In this document: positions 50,825 through 60,400 of the stretch, piece by piece
Numbering within the stretch: the first letter of the stretch is position 1
Layout of the letters: every line of letters starts with the position of its first letter
Assembly (NCBI GenBank): GCA_001000675.1
Contig: LCHW01000001.1
Coordinates: 408,686 to 472,685 of the forward strand
Origin: Candidatus Wolfebacteria bacterium GW2011_GWE2_44_13
GTDB taxonomy: Bacteria; Patescibacteria; Paceibacteria; UBA6257; UBA9933
Length of the DNA stretch: 64,000 nt
Reading direction: 5' to 3'
Notes under the pieces: generated by a model
Told to the model about the DNA's origin: nothing
Seen by the model: the letters and a program-made list of their open reading frames with translations, nothing else
The model's database searches: none
Program-made: the position numbers and the translations under genes

Positions 50825-52065
50825 GGATTTGGTGTTTTTGCAAAAAGCGAAATGTGATTAATTTTCTTTTCTAATATGATAAAGAGTAGTGATGCGATAA
50901 TCGCCATACTTCCTCCAAAAAGGAATGGCGCTGCTGAGCCAAGGCTTTCCCACATAACTCCGGCGATGAGTGATGCTAATAGGACGGCAAACCCAATCAT
51001 TGTTTGGTAAAAACCGATTGCGGTTGCCGTGTGCTCTTCTTTGACGAGGTTTGATACATACGCAACCGACACGCCTTCTGTTAATCCACGATAAAATCCA
51101 AACAAAGGGAAGAGTAGCCAGAGAAAGAAAGGTGCTGTAATTGATCCGAATAGTATATATGCCAATGCGAAGAGCAGGAATCCAATTAAAAGCACTTTTT
51201 TCGGGCCAATTTTATCGGAGACGATACCTGCGGGATATGATGATAATGAATGAGTCAGGTTTAGTAGTGCATACAGTACTAAAATTAATTCAATTGGCAT
51301 ACCCATATCTTTTGCCTTAAGAATCATAAATGCATCCGCGCTGTTTCCGAGTGCAAACACAATACTAATAGCCAAGAACACCTTAAACGATGGGCTTAAA
51401 TCGGTAAGCTTAAAACGAAATACCGTGTGATTAACTGGTTTTGTATGAATATCTTTAACAAAGAGAATAAGACAAATAACGCCGATCAATGCCGGAATAA
51501 ATGCGATATAAAAAATTGAACGTATTTCTATGTGTAAGAAAAATAAAAGATAAATCGCAAGTAATGGTCCGATAATTGCCCCTGCGTTATCGATTGCTCG
51601 ATGGAGTCCAAAAGCCCTCCCTCTGTGTCCTGCTAATGTGCTGTCCGCAATAAGCGCATCGCGCGGTGAAGACCGTGCCCCCTTTCCTGTTCGGTCAAGC
51701 ACTTTTCCAAACATAGCAGTATGCCATCCGGATGACATAGCTACTACGAGCTTTGCTAGCGCAGATATTGAATATCCAACAACTACGATAATTTTTCGTT
51801 TTTGATATTTGTCAGATAGCCATCCAGAAACAATCTTTAGCATATTTAGCGCCGATGCCGCGAGGCCTTCCATAAGCCCTACAATAGTCATCGGTGCTCC
51901 TAATGTTGCGGTAAGAAAGATTGGTAAAATTGGATACACCATTTCCGAGGCTACGTCGGTAAAAAAACTTACCACTCCCATAATGACAACGTTTTTGCTC
52001 ACCTCTGGTTGCACCTGCCCTCCTTTTTGTGTGTCAGGAGAAAGAATGTCGTGTACGGGTTCCAT
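50821..52065 (-). CDS. Major facilitator superfamily transporter
   Basis: 414 residues, about 12 spans. Shows the MFS loop GWLSDKYQKRKIIV between TM2 and TM3 and FGKVLDRTGKGARSSPRDALIADS, a block shared by a broad family of drug/solute MFS carriers. IVSDKIGPKKVLLIG marks the second-half loop. Substrate unknown. Four-base overlap with the downstream MFS gene. Confidence 0.88.
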   Translation of the reverse strand: MEPVHDILSPDTQKGGQVQPEVSKNVVIMGVVSFFTDVASEMVYPILPIFLTATLGAPMTIVGLMEGLAASALNMLKIVSGWLSDKYQKRKIIVVVGYSISALAKLVVAMSSGWHTAMFGKVLDRTGKGARSSPRDALIADSTLAGHRGRAFGLHRAIDNAGAIIGPLLAIYLLFFLHIEIRSIFYIAFIPALIGVICLILFVKDIHTKPVNHTVFRFKLTDLSPSFKVFLAISIVFALGNSADAFMILKAKDMGMPIELILVLYALLNLTHSLSSYPAGIVSDKIGPKKVLLIGFLLFALAYILFGSITAPFFLWLLFPLFGFYRGLTEGVSVAYVSNLVKEEHTATAIGFYQTMIGFAVLLASLIAGVMWESLGSAAPFLFGGSMAIIASLLFIILEKKINHISLFAKTPNP

Positions 52066-52111
52066 AGTGTATAGTATAGCCGAAAATAGTGCTCTTGATA
52101 ATCAAAACTCC

Positions 52112-53185
52112 TTACGTAAATTTTTCAATCTTTACGCCAAGAAGGCGTATCGGTTTTCTTTTTGGGTTCTCACGGGCATCAAGAAATGGCAATAGCAATT
52201 TCAAGGTTTCAAATTCCAAAACTGCGCTATCGTTTGTTGGCTCGGGCAATGTTTTTGAACGAGTTTTTGTTTCAAACCCTTCGAACCGCACGGTAATTCC
52301 GACTGTTTTAAAGGTTGCAAATTCGCTTTTTGTAAAACGATCAAATACTTGTGCGCATAATTTTTGAAAGAGCTCGAGCAAGATATCCGGGGCAAGTGTA
52401 TCGCGTTGTAGGGTTTCCTGTTCTCCTATAGATTGTGCTATCCATTCTTCGACAAGCGGGGTGTCATCGATGCCTCGTACCTTTGTGTATAAATCGATGC
52501 CTGATTTACCTAATAACAGTTCTAAATCAATTGGCTCGAGTGCTTGGAGCTGTTTTGTTGTGGTTATGTCTTGTTCTTGTAACGCCAACTCCATTTTAGG
52601 TCCGATGCCTGGGATTTTTCGCAATCCGATTTGTGCAATAAACGATTCGACTTCTGATGGCTTTACTACGGTTAACCCTTGTGGTTTCTTAAAATCGGAG
52701 GCGATTTTTGCAACGAGCTTGTTTGGCCCGATGCCAATAGAAGCGGTTAATGATTCTTTTTCTTGTATTTCTTTTTGAATTTTTTTTGCCACTGTTACCG
52801 CCTTTGCAAAATTTCCCAAGCGACTTAGATCGAAATATGCTTCATCGATACTCGCCTCTTCGATATGTTCGGCGTATGTCCGCACTATAGCCATAATACG
52901 ATATGAAACTTCCATATACTTATGCATATTTGGCGTTATAAAGGCTACCCCGGGTTCGCCTCGCTTAACTGCTTCTTGTGAAAGTTTCCATGCGGTTGAT
53001 ATGGGGAGTGCTGAATGGATGCCGTATGCACGTGCCTTATAATTTGCTGTTGATACAACCCCTCTTCCCTTTCCCTCTTCTGGATCTGATCCAATTGCAA
53101 TCGGCATACCACTGAGCCACGGCTTATCGCGCTCTTCTACTGCGGCAAAAAAGGCATCCATATCGATATGCGCGATGATTCTCAT
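52112..53185 (-). CDS. dinB: DNA polymerase IV (Y-family)
   Basis: Translesion polymerase. 357 residues from MRIIAHIDMDAFFAAVEERD, which carries the first catalytic Asp pair. YSIDEAYFDLS-type SIDEAYFDLS follows with the second acidic set, then SIGIGPNKLVAKIASDFKKP and helix-hairpin-helix IPGIGPKM, and the little-finger domain to the end. A 28-codon upstream extension is rejected because it contains the terminator of the neighbouring gene. Confidence 0.96.
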   Translation of the reverse strand: MRIIAHIDMDAFFAAVEERDKPWLSGMPIAIGSDPEEGKGRGVVSTANYKARAYGIHSALPISTAWKLSQEAVKRGEPGVAFITPNMHKYMEVSYRIMAIVRTYAEHIEEASIDEAYFDLSRLGNFAKAVTVAKKIQKEIQEKESLTASIGIGPNKLVAKIASDFKKPQGLTVVKPSEVESFIAQIGLRKIPGIGPKMELALQEQDITTTKQLQALEPIDLELLLGKSGIDLYTKVRGIDDTPLVEEWIAQSIGEQETLQRDTLAPDILLELFQKLCAQVFDRFTKSEFATFKTVGITVRFEGFETKTRSKTLPEPTNDSAVLEFETLKLLLPFLDARENPKRKPIRLLGVKIEKFT

Positions 53186-53212
53186 ATATGTATTTATACC
53201 ATATTTATGGTA

Positions 53213-53237
53213 AAAAATGCCCGCAGGTAAGCGGGCA
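53213..53237 (-). terminator. Terminator of the 135-residue gene
   Basis: Minus strand TGCCCGC/GCGGGCA hairpin followed by six T. Confidence 0.88.
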
Positions 53238-53249
53238 CGGAGAACCGTC

Positions 53250-53657
53250 CTAAAAAGGACTTGAAACATGTTTCAGCGCCGCAATCAATGCGATGCGCAG
53301 CGATTCAACTTCTTCGGTTAACGAAATGGTTATGACGGGGACACGATTTCGTACGAAGAAGTTTGATATGCCCTCCTTGCCGAGTTCATTTACAAGAATT
53401 GCATACACTTTTTTTCGTCGCTGTCTTGCATATCGCACGATGCGCAGGGAATCCTCCTGTATGTTCGTGTCCAATATTGCGGTATCAAATTGCATATACC
53501 GCTTGCTGCTGATTCCAAAATTTTGCTCCAATTCTCGGAGCAGGATATGGAGGTTGTGCCCTCGGTATGGGAGGGACACCCAGAGCAGTTTTTTGTCCAA
53601 GCTTTGCCCAGCCCCAAGAAATCCGGGCTGGAGTAATGGTTGCTCGTTCGTATCCAT
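53250..53657 (-). CDS. 135-residue hypothetical, receiver-like fold possible
   Basis: Starts MDTNEQPLLQPGFLGAG. The core has LLWVSLPYRGHNLHILLRELEQ, then YMQFDTAILDTNIQED and KKVYAILVNELGKEG, followed by PVITISLTEEVESLR. This strand-helix rhythm with an Asp after a hydrophobic strand faintly recalls a response-regulator receiver, but the early acidic pair and the conserved Lys are not evident, so it would be degenerate at best. AAGGAG before the ATG; cassette class. Confidence 0.6.
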   Translation of the reverse strand: MDTNEQPLLQPGFLGAGQSLDKKLLWVSLPYRGHNLHILLRELEQNFGISSKRYMQFDTAILDTNIQEDSLRIVRYARQRRKKVYAILVNELGKEGISNFFVRNRVPVITISLTEEVESLRIALIAALKHVSSPF

Positions 53658-53736
53658 CGCAGCTCAGCTCCTTTCGACGCTATTAAGAGGTGAAATATCT
53701 ACGCAAAGCCTATCAAATCAAGACGTGCATAGCAAA

Positions 53737-54978
53737 TTATTCAGAGCGCAACGCTTCCATAGGACTTTTTTTGGCTGCTTGCGTTGCGGGGAAAATGCCG
53801 AAGATAAATCCAATGGCTATCGCAACGATTGCACCAATGATTGCGCCTTGTAGTGGGAAGAAGAAGCGAAAATCAATGCTATATATTTGGCCAAGAATAA
53901 TGGTTAATAAAATACCTCCGCCCCATCCAATAAGTATGCCGATAAGCGCCCCGCTCATCGTGAGAATAAGTGCTTCAAAAAGAAACTGGCGCAGAATATC
54001 TTTGTCCGTTGCCCCGAGCGCTTTGCGAAGGCCAATTTCTTTGGTGCGTTCAGTTACTGATACAAACATAATATTCATAATACCAACGCCGCCAACCACG
54101 AGCGAAATTGCCGCTATGGTTGTTAGTAATATCGTAAGAATATCCGTGATTGTCGTAAGAAGTGCAGCTGCATCTTCCATGGTCATGGTGTAAAAATCAT
54201 CCTTGGTGCTGTCAGTAATATCATGGCTTTCACGCACGGTTCTTTTAATGTCTTGCACCATTGCCGGAATACTTTCTTCGGTGCGTGCTTCCACGATAAT
54301 GTGACTAATGTAATGAACCCCCATAACGTATAACTGTGCGGTTGTATAGGGAATGACAAACGCACTATCGAACTCACCTGCCGCGCCCGAGCCTTTTTTC
54401 TTTAGTATTCCTATGACGCGATAATTTTTATCCTTTATTTTTACATGCTTACCAATTGACTCTTCCAATCCAAATAATTTTTCTGCCACTTTACTTCCAA
54501 TAACAACTACCCCAGCTTTTTGTGCAACGTCTTCATCGGTAAATATATCACCTGCCTCAAGCTCGAGTTGGAAAATTCTAAAGATCACCTCCTCTCCTCC
54601 AAGGAGCGGACCGTTAAAAAGCTGTGAACCATAGGTTGCGGTTACGCTGCTTTCCATATAAGGCATAACTGTTTCTGCATCTGGTACATTTTCCATTCTG
54701 CGGAGTGCTACAACGTCTTCCTCCTGTAGGGAGTCATTCATGATTGAGCTACTAAACCCAGAAAAACCCTCGGGTTGTTTCCCAGGGAGTACAAACACAT
54801 TTTTAGGGCCAAAACTTTGTACCTCGCGAATAATTAATTCTTGTGCGCTGCTTCCGATTGCAAGAATAAGAATGATTGATGTTATGCCAATCACGATACC
54901 AAGGATCGTTAACAATGATCGCGATTTATGCATAACAACCCCTTCGTATGCGGCTTTTAGTCTGTCAGTATTAGTCAT
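53737..54978 (-). CDS. MacB/FtsX-type ABC permease 1
   Basis: 413 residues from MTNTDRLKAAYEGVVMHKSRSLLTILGIVIG. An N-terminal membrane helix, a large extracytoplasmic MacB periplasmic-core domain (about 45-240), and three C-terminal spans with the FtsX block GVGIMNIMFVSVTERTKEIGLRKALGAT. Part of an ATP-driven lipoprotein or peptide exporter with the neighbouring genes. It is a paralogue of the adjacent permease. A 24-codon upstream extension overlaps that gene and is rejected. Confidence 0.9.
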   Translation of the reverse strand: MTNTDRLKAAYEGVVMHKSRSLLTILGIVIGITSIILILAIGSSAQELIIREVQSFGPKNVFVLPGKQPEGFSGFSSSIMNDSLQEEDVVALRRMENVPDAETVMPYMESSVTATYGSQLFNGPLLGGEEVIFRIFQLELEAGDIFTDEDVAQKAGVVVIGSKVAEKLFGLEESIGKHVKIKDKNYRVIGILKKKGSGAAGEFDSAFVIPYTTAQLYVMGVHYISHIIVEARTEESIPAMVQDIKRTVRESHDITDSTKDDFYTMTMEDAAALLTTITDILTILLTTIAAISLVVGGVGIMNIMFVSVTERTKEIGLRKALGATDKDILRQFLFEALILTMSGALIGILIGWGGGILLTIILGQIYSIDFRFFFPLQGAIIGAIVAIAIGFIFGIFPATQAAKKSPMEALRSE

Positions 54979-54979
54979 A

Positions 54980-56221
54980 TTATTCGTAGCGAAGCGCTTC
55001 CATAGGGCTTTTTTGTGCTGCTTTTCGTGCAGGGAAAATTCCAAATACAAATCCTACGATTGTCGATACTGCAAGGCCAGCGATTGCTCCTCCAACAGGG
55101 AATATAAATGTGAACGCAATGCCGAACATATACTTAATAAGAAGTGAGATAGTGATTCCTATGGCAACGCCAATAATAAGGCCAATTACTCCACCGCTAA
55201 ACGTTAATATGATTGCTTCGGAAAGAAACTGCTGTAAAATATCGCGATTAGTTGCTCCAAGTGCCTTGCGCAGACCGATTTCCCTGGTGCGTTCCATTAC
55301 TGAAACGAGCATGATGTTCATAATGCCAACACCGCCAACAATCAATGAGATTGCCGCAACGGCAGAAAGAAGGATGGTCATGATATTCGTAACCGTCCCG
55401 ATGCGCTCGACGATGTCGTCTTGCGTCATAATAAAAAAGTCATCCTTTGTTGGATCATCAATATCATGATTATTACGCAAGAGCGTTTCTATGTCTCGCG
55501 ATGCATTTGCTATGTTCACTTCCTCATCTACCTCTACAACCATACGCTGAAAATGCTTAATACCTAATATGTATTGCTGAACAATGGTGTAGGGCGCGAT
55601 CACTGTTTCGTCAAAGTTAACAAATGAACCTTGTCCTTTTTGTGCAAGCACTCCGACTACGCGATAATTTTTGTTTTTTATTTTTATTTTTTGTCCAACT
55701 GGATCTTGTGTTGGGAATAATTCATCAGCTACTTTTTTCCCAATAACCACTACCTCCTCTTTTTGACGGACGCTTTCATCGGGGAAAAAATCTCCCGTTG
55801 CGAGCGTGAGGTCAAATAAGCGTACAAGATCAGGCGTGCTTCCCATAATAAGCCCCATGTACGATTCATTTTCGAATATGGATGTTATGTTTCCAAATAC
55901 AATAGGGGTCACTGAAACTGCGTTAGGAACGTTTGCCTTCTCCTCGAGGTCTCTAAGATCGCTTTCTCGTAATGAATCGGTAAATAAGGTCGAACCCGCG
56001 CCACCAACATCTGTCGGTTCGCGTCCAGGGACGATAAATACATTCTTCGGCCCCATGTTTTGTATCTCTCCCACAATGAGTTGCTTACCGCTTTCACCTA
56101 AGGCCACAACGACAATAATAGCGCCGATACCAATAACAATACCAAGAATCGTCAATAAAGAACGCGACCGATGCGTCGCTAACCCTATGGCCGCCATGCG
56201 AATGGTATCCCATAGTCGCAT
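54980..56221 (-). CDS. MacB/FtsX-type ABC permease 2
   Basis: 413 residues, the same architecture and near-identical landmarks as the neighbour (SRSLLTILGIVIGIGAIIVVVALG; GVGIMNIMLVSVMERTREIGLRKALGAT; EALR ending). The two arose by tandem duplication and may form a heterodimer. Three-base gap to the ATPase gene. Confidence 0.92.
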   Translation of the reverse strand: MRLWDTIRMAAIGLATHRSRSLLTILGIVIGIGAIIVVVALGESGKQLIVGEIQNMGPKNVFIVPGREPTDVGGAGSTLFTDSLRESDLRDLEEKANVPNAVSVTPIVFGNITSIFENESYMGLIMGSTPDLVRLFDLTLATGDFFPDESVRQKEEVVVIGKKVADELFPTQDPVGQKIKIKNKNYRVVGVLAQKGQGSFVNFDETVIAPYTIVQQYILGIKHFQRMVVEVDEEVNIANASRDIETLLRNNHDIDDPTKDDFFIMTQDDIVERIGTVTNIMTILLSAVAAISLIVGGVGIMNIMLVSVMERTREIGLRKALGATNRDILQQFLSEAIILTFSGGVIGLIIGVAIGITISLLIKYMFGIAFTFIFPVGGAIAGLAVSTIVGFVFGIFPARKAAQKSPMEALRYE

Positions 56222-56224
56222 ATA

Positions 56225-56977
56225 TTATTTAATCGTATCGGTTTCTTTTACGCGGTGACGATGTTCGACCCATTCGTCGCTTTCAATCAGTCCATCTTTG
56301 ATATGGATAATGCGTTCTGCTGCTGCTGCCACGTACGATTCATGGGTTACCATAACAATCGTGTGACCTTGCTCGTGCAACTCTTGCAGAAAAGCTAGTA
56401 TAACGGCACCCGACTTTGAATCAAGACTTCCTGTTGGCTCATCGGCAAAAATGACTTTGGGGTCGTTTACCAGTGCTCGCGCAATTGCAACACGTTGTTT
56501 TTGCCCGCCTGAAAGCTTAACGGTTGGAAAATTTTCTCGTTCGCCGAGGCCAACCATCGTTACCATCTCTCGAGCAATGCGCGTTCGTTCTGGTTCGTAT
56601 ATATTTGCGTAAATAAGCGGCAACTTTACATTGTCGATTACTGAAAGGCGCGGCAACAAGTTGAATGCTTGAAAAATAAACCCGATTTTTTTATTGCGAA
56701 TGTGTGCAAGTTCGTCATCGGAATAATGCTCAAGATCTTTTCCGTCGAGCAAATATTTTCCATCGGTTGGGCGCTCAAGACATCCTAATATTTGCAGTAA
56801 GGTCGACTTTCCCGATCCTGAAGGACCCATGATCGACACGAATTCACCCTCATGAATATCGAGTGAAATGTCGCGTAATGCAATCGCTTCCAGATCTTCT
56901 ATCATGTACACTTTGCGCAAATTTTTTGTCGAAAGTACGAGTGGTCGATCGTTGTGCCTGTGTTGTTCTGTGGCCAT
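56225..56977 (-). CDS. ABC transporter ATPase, MacB/LolD type
   Basis: 250 residues. Walker A GPSGSGKST, Q-loop FQAFNLLPRLSV, signature LSGGQKQRVAIARAL, Walker B KVIFADEPTGSLDS, and H-loop MVTHESYV. Energises the two permeases. The tail EHRHRVKETDTIK is extended and basic/polar. Confidence 0.95.
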   Translation of the reverse strand: MATEQHRHNDRPLVLSTKNLRKVYMIEDLEAIALRDISLDIHEGEFVSIMGPSGSGKSTLLQILGCLERPTDGKYLLDGKDLEHYSDDELAHIRNKKIGFIFQAFNLLPRLSVIDNVKLPLIYANIYEPERTRIAREMVTMVGLGERENFPTVKLSGGQKQRVAIARALVNDPKVIFADEPTGSLDSKSGAVILAFLQELHEQGHTIVMVTHESYVAAAAERIIHIKDGLIESDEWVEHRHRVKETDTIK

Positions 56978-56986
56978 ACCGTTTTA

Positions 56987-58657
56987 TTAGTTAGTTACTA
57001 TGGCGTCTCCTTCTGCGACCCCCGATAGTATTTCTGTTCTTCCGTCAGATCCACGTAAGCCGGTCACTACTTCAATTTCTTGCACGGTACCGGTTTCCTT
57101 GTTAGTAAGTACTTTTACATACTTCTTACCCTCACGCGAAATAATATTTCTTGTTGGTATATACAAAATATTTGTTCGTTCACCAGACAGTACATCAATA
57201 TTTGCTGTAAGACCAGAAAGGATGCGACTATCTTCTTGTGTAAATTCAAACGTTGTTTTGTAGGTCGCAACTCCCTCTATGGTTGTTGCTGATAAATCGA
57301 TAAGGATTACCTTTGCGTTGAATAATGCATCCGATCCATAGGCATCAAGTGTTACGCGCGCTTCGTTTCCGATTTTCACTTTTGCAATATCTGCTTCTGC
57401 CACATACGATTCAATCAAAAATCTTCCCGATCCGATAATAGAAACAACTGGCGTATTCGGTGAGATAATATCTCCGAGCGTTGGAACTATTTTTGTTATT
57501 GTGCCCGCAAATGGGGCTTTCAATATTGTTTTCTCTATTTGTGCTTGATAATAATCTGCGTTTGCGCGAGCGTTTTCTACCTGACTTTCTTGGTACGCTA
57601 CATCTTGTACGGAAGCTGCAGCCGTTTTTAACGTTAGCTCGCGTTCTGCTTGATCGAGCGTGCTTTGTGCCGTCGTGATACTTGCTTGTGCATTCGAAAT
57701 CGCGCTTTGGTTGATTGATTTTTGCGATGCAATCGATTGCCTTTGCTTGTTCACGTTCGTAAGCGCGGTTACGATACTGCTGCGTGCTGTTGATACTGCA
57801 GTTTTGTATGTGTTGAGTGTTGTTGTGTCTAAACCACTTGGGCTATTTACGACATCTTGCAAGTTACCAAAAAATGCAAGGAAAACATCGAGATTCACTT
57901 TTGCATTTTCAAGTGTGCTATTTAATACGGTTGCATCTCCGTTTGCGTTGCGTGCTGCTGTTACATTTTTTGAAAATGCAGCAAGATTATCCGTTGCTTG
58001 CACGCGACCTGATTCTGAATTTATCTTTGCCTGGCTGTTGAAGGAGCTAAATGAAAGTGTTGGTCGATCGGTCTCGTCGTTTAAAAAGAGCCCATCGATT
58101 TGGTTTCTGATGGCGTCGTCTGATTTTGTGTATGCGTCTGTTAGTGTATCCGGTACTGAGCTATGTATATTTGCTAAGTCAGTCGTCGCTTTTTCAGTGA
58201 CGTTGATCGCATTGCGCTGTGCGTCTGCAAGCGTATTCTTTGCATTTTCTACGCGTGCTTGCGATATTGCGATATCTTCTGCACGAGCCCCTTCTCGTAA
58301 TTGTGCAAGCTTTGCTTCTTGCGAACGCACGTTAGCACGTGCTTGTGCAAGCTGTGCATACAAATCTGCATTGTCGAGCTGCATCATTTCTTGTCCTTGC
58401 CCTACGGTGTCCCCTACTGCTACGCGAATGCGCGAAACACGACCTCCTTTTTCAAATGCAATATCAAGATTTTGTGACGGTTTTACTTTGCCGGTAATGC
58501 TTACCTCCTCCTTAATATCTCCGCGCACTACGGGGATGGTCGGATATGTTTGAGGACGACTATTTTGGTACGATGTATATCCAACGATTGCAAGAATTAT
58601 AAGAATAATCGCAATGACAATTTTATTTTTTAGAAAATGCAGTACTGTTTGTATCAT
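56987..58657 (-). CDS. MacA/HlyD-type membrane fusion protein
   Basis: 556 residues, long for the family. An N-terminal membrane anchor (IVIAIILIILAIVGYTSY), split barrel/lipoyl parts (VSITGKVKPSQNLDIAF... and FAGTITKIVPTLGDIISPNTPV), and between them an extended coiled coil (about 90-360) with many Gln/Ala/Asn. C-terminal barrel and membrane-proximal domains end GVAEGDAIVTN. Adaptor of the adjacent ABC exporter. Without an outer membrane in this lineage, the long coiled coil may span the wall or S-layer (inference). Confidence 0.9.
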   Translation of the reverse strand: MIQTVLHFLKNKIVIAIILIILAIVGYTSYQNSRPQTYPTIPVVRGDIKEEVSITGKVKPSQNLDIAFEKGGRVSRIRVAVGDTVGQGQEMMQLDNADLYAQLAQARANVRSQEAKLAQLREGARAEDIAISQARVENAKNTLADAQRNAINVTEKATTDLANIHSSVPDTLTDAYTKSDDAIRNQIDGLFLNDETDRPTLSFSSFNSQAKINSESGRVQATDNLAAFSKNVTAARNANGDATVLNSTLENAKVNLDVFLAFFGNLQDVVNSPSGLDTTTLNTYKTAVSTARSSIVTALTNVNKQRQSIASQKSINQSAISNAQASITTAQSTLDQAERELTLKTAAASVQDVAYQESQVENARANADYYQAQIEKTILKAPFAGTITKIVPTLGDIISPNTPVVSIIGSGRFLIESYVAEADIAKVKIGNEARVTLDAYGSDALFNAKVILIDLSATTIEGVATYKTTFEFTQEDSRILSGLTANIDVLSGERTNILYIPTRNIISREGKKYVKVLTNKETGTVQEIEVVTGLRGSDGRTEILSGVAEGDAIVTN

Positions 58658-58749
58658 GATGTCGAATGAATAATAAAAGCGTTCTTTCCTATAGTATATA
58701 GGACATTTAGATGCTTCACAACGATATTACCGTTCTGTTTTTATGGTAC

Positions 58750-58779
58750 AAAAAAGCCCCTGTCTTGCGACGGGGGCTG
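58750..58779 (-). terminator. phoH terminator
   Basis: Minus strand AGCCCCCGTC/GACAGGGGCT hairpin followed by six T. Confidence 0.88.
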
Positions 58780-58800
58780 TGAAATGCAGCACGCTCGTTG

Positions 58801-60255
58801 TTACATGCGCGTTGCGACCAGCTCAGCGAGGCGCGAACGCTCGCTCTTGAGCAGGGTAACGTGGCCGATGCAGTCGAGATCTTTCAGACTCTCGGCTGCA
58901 TACACGAATCCGTTACTGATTGAATCAACTCGGGGGTTATCGATTTGCTCAACATCCCCTGTGAAAATTATTTTGGTTCCTTCTCCTGCGCGCGATATGA
59001 TTGTCTTTGCCTCGTGTGGCGTAAGGTTCTGCGCCTCATCAACGATCACATAGCACTTGTGAATGCTTCGACCGCGGAGGTATACGATTGGGGAAATTTC
59101 CAAAATTCCCAGCTTGATCATTTCAGTGACAGGGTTCGCCTTACCTTTGAATTCACCCGGCTTGCCAGTGTCGAGCTCCTTGCCCAAGATAAGACGCATG
59201 TTGTCTATTATCGGGAGCATCCATGGGGCAAATTTTTCACTGATATCTCCTGGCAAGAATCCGAGGTCTTCGCCCAAGGGGCAGTTCGGACGATACACCA
59301 GTACTTGATCGTATACACCCTCATCGAGGAGTTTTAATCCGGCAGTAAGCGCCACGAGCGTCTTTCCGGTGCCGGCATGGCCGCCGAGCGACGTAAAAGC
59401 AATCTCGGGGTCTATCGCAAGGTAATACGCAAACCATTGCTCATCGTTGATAGGCTTAACGCCGCCGTCTTTGATGCATTGCTTGTCGATTACCCTGAAG
59501 TACGCCGCATCTTTCTTGTAGATTGCCAAGAGTTTTTTGTCGCAGACTGTAAGTTCGCAGCACTGATTATGCAAGAGGCTGTCGAGGTCGATCTCGGAAG
59601 CAAGCACTCCCGCAGGGATGCGGTAATTCGTCCAGACGGGACTTGCACCATTGAGCAAGTCGCCCATTGCATCGGAAAGTGTGAACGACCGTATTCCGGT
59701 GTACATTTCGCCGACGTTCTTGACTAACTTGTCGTGGAGATAGTCTTCCGAGAGAATCCCGCACGCATCTGCCTTTAAGCGAAGGTTGGCATCTTTCGAA
59801 ATGATCCACGCCTCTGAGAATGTAACCTCAGGCAGCGGGTCACGTTTTTGCGACCCGATTCGTTTTTGCTGTGGCCGTTTCGGCTGGCTAGCGGTCCACG
59901 CTTGCCCGATTAAAGGAATGCGGTTATCGCGGTTTCGCTCGAGCCCCACGGGAAGAAGGCTAAAATCATTCCCATTATAGTCAACGATAATCAAGCCGCC
60001 GCCTTCAGTGGGGACTCCTTTTGCCAGTGACCCTTGTTTTTTGTACGCGTCTAGTTTTCGCGACATTGTGCGTGCGTTCGCGCCAACTTCGTCTTGTCGT
60101 TTCTTGAGCCCGTCGAGCTCTTCTACTGCCCAGATCGGTATGACGACGATATTGTCGCCAAATTTCTCGATACATCCTGTGTCGTGTACCAGTACGCATG
60201 TGTCGAGGATAAAAACTTTCTTTTTTCCGCCTTCCTTCTTTTTCGATGGGGGCAT
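58801..60255 (-). CDS. phoH: PhoH-family ATPase with N-terminal PIN domain
   Basis: 484 residues. PIN-type nuclease domain first (VFILDTCVLVHD, PIWAVEELDGLKK; about 13-150), then a PhoH helicase-like ATPase with GHAGTGKTLVALTAGL (Walker A), CYVIVDEAQNLTPHEAKTII (Walker B) and FTGDVEQIDNP. This PhoH2-like architecture has been linked to RNA unwinding and cleavage. GGAAGGAG lies seven bases before the ATG; own promoter and terminator. It is the largest gene of the cassette class. Confidence 0.93.
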   Translation of the reverse strand: MPPSKKKEGGKKKVFILDTCVLVHDTGCIEKFGDNIVVIPIWAVEELDGLKKRQDEVGANARTMSRKLDAYKKQGSLAKGVPTEGGGLIIVDYNGNDFSLLPVGLERNRDNRIPLIGQAWTASQPKRPQQKRIGSQKRDPLPEVTFSEAWIISKDANLRLKADACGILSEDYLHDKLVKNVGEMYTGIRSFTLSDAMGDLLNGASPVWTNYRIPAGVLASEIDLDSLLHNQCCELTVCDKKLLAIYKKDAAYFRVIDKQCIKDGGVKPINDEQWFAYYLAIDPEIAFTSLGGHAGTGKTLVALTAGLKLLDEGVYDQVLVYRPNCPLGEDLGFLPGDISEKFAPWMLPIIDNMRLILGKELDTGKPGEFKGKANPVTEMIKLGILEISPIVYLRGRSIHKCYVIVDEAQNLTPHEAKTIISRAGEGTKIIFTGDVEQIDNPRVDSISNGFVYAAESLKDLDCIGHVTLLKSERSRLAELVATRM

Positions 60256-60333
60256 GATCTTGCTCCTTCCTTCGTTAGGGGTTAATTACTACGCAATCCC
60301 TTTCTGTATGCTATTTGAAATGCTACTGTCTGC

Positions 60334-60361
60334 AGTATACCCCCTCCCCTGTGTTTGTCAA
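60334..60361 (-). promoter_or_regulatory. phoH promoter
   Basis: Minus strand TTGACA, 16 bases, TATACT. Confidence 0.75.
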
Positions 60362-60396
60362 AAAAAACAGGCTTATCGTATGATAAGCCTGTTTTT
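60362..60396 (-). terminator. Terminator of the HK-RR-SIMPL operon
   Basis: Perfect ACAGGCTTATC/GATAAGCCTGT hairpin with T-runs on both strands. Confidence 0.88.
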
Positions 60397-60400
60397 ATGT

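Noticed and set aside
57660..58553. Plus-strand 297-residue ORF
   Set aside because: It lies wholly opposite the membrane fusion protein gene, is Ser/Ala/Cys-rich as expected of an antisense frame, and matches no family.
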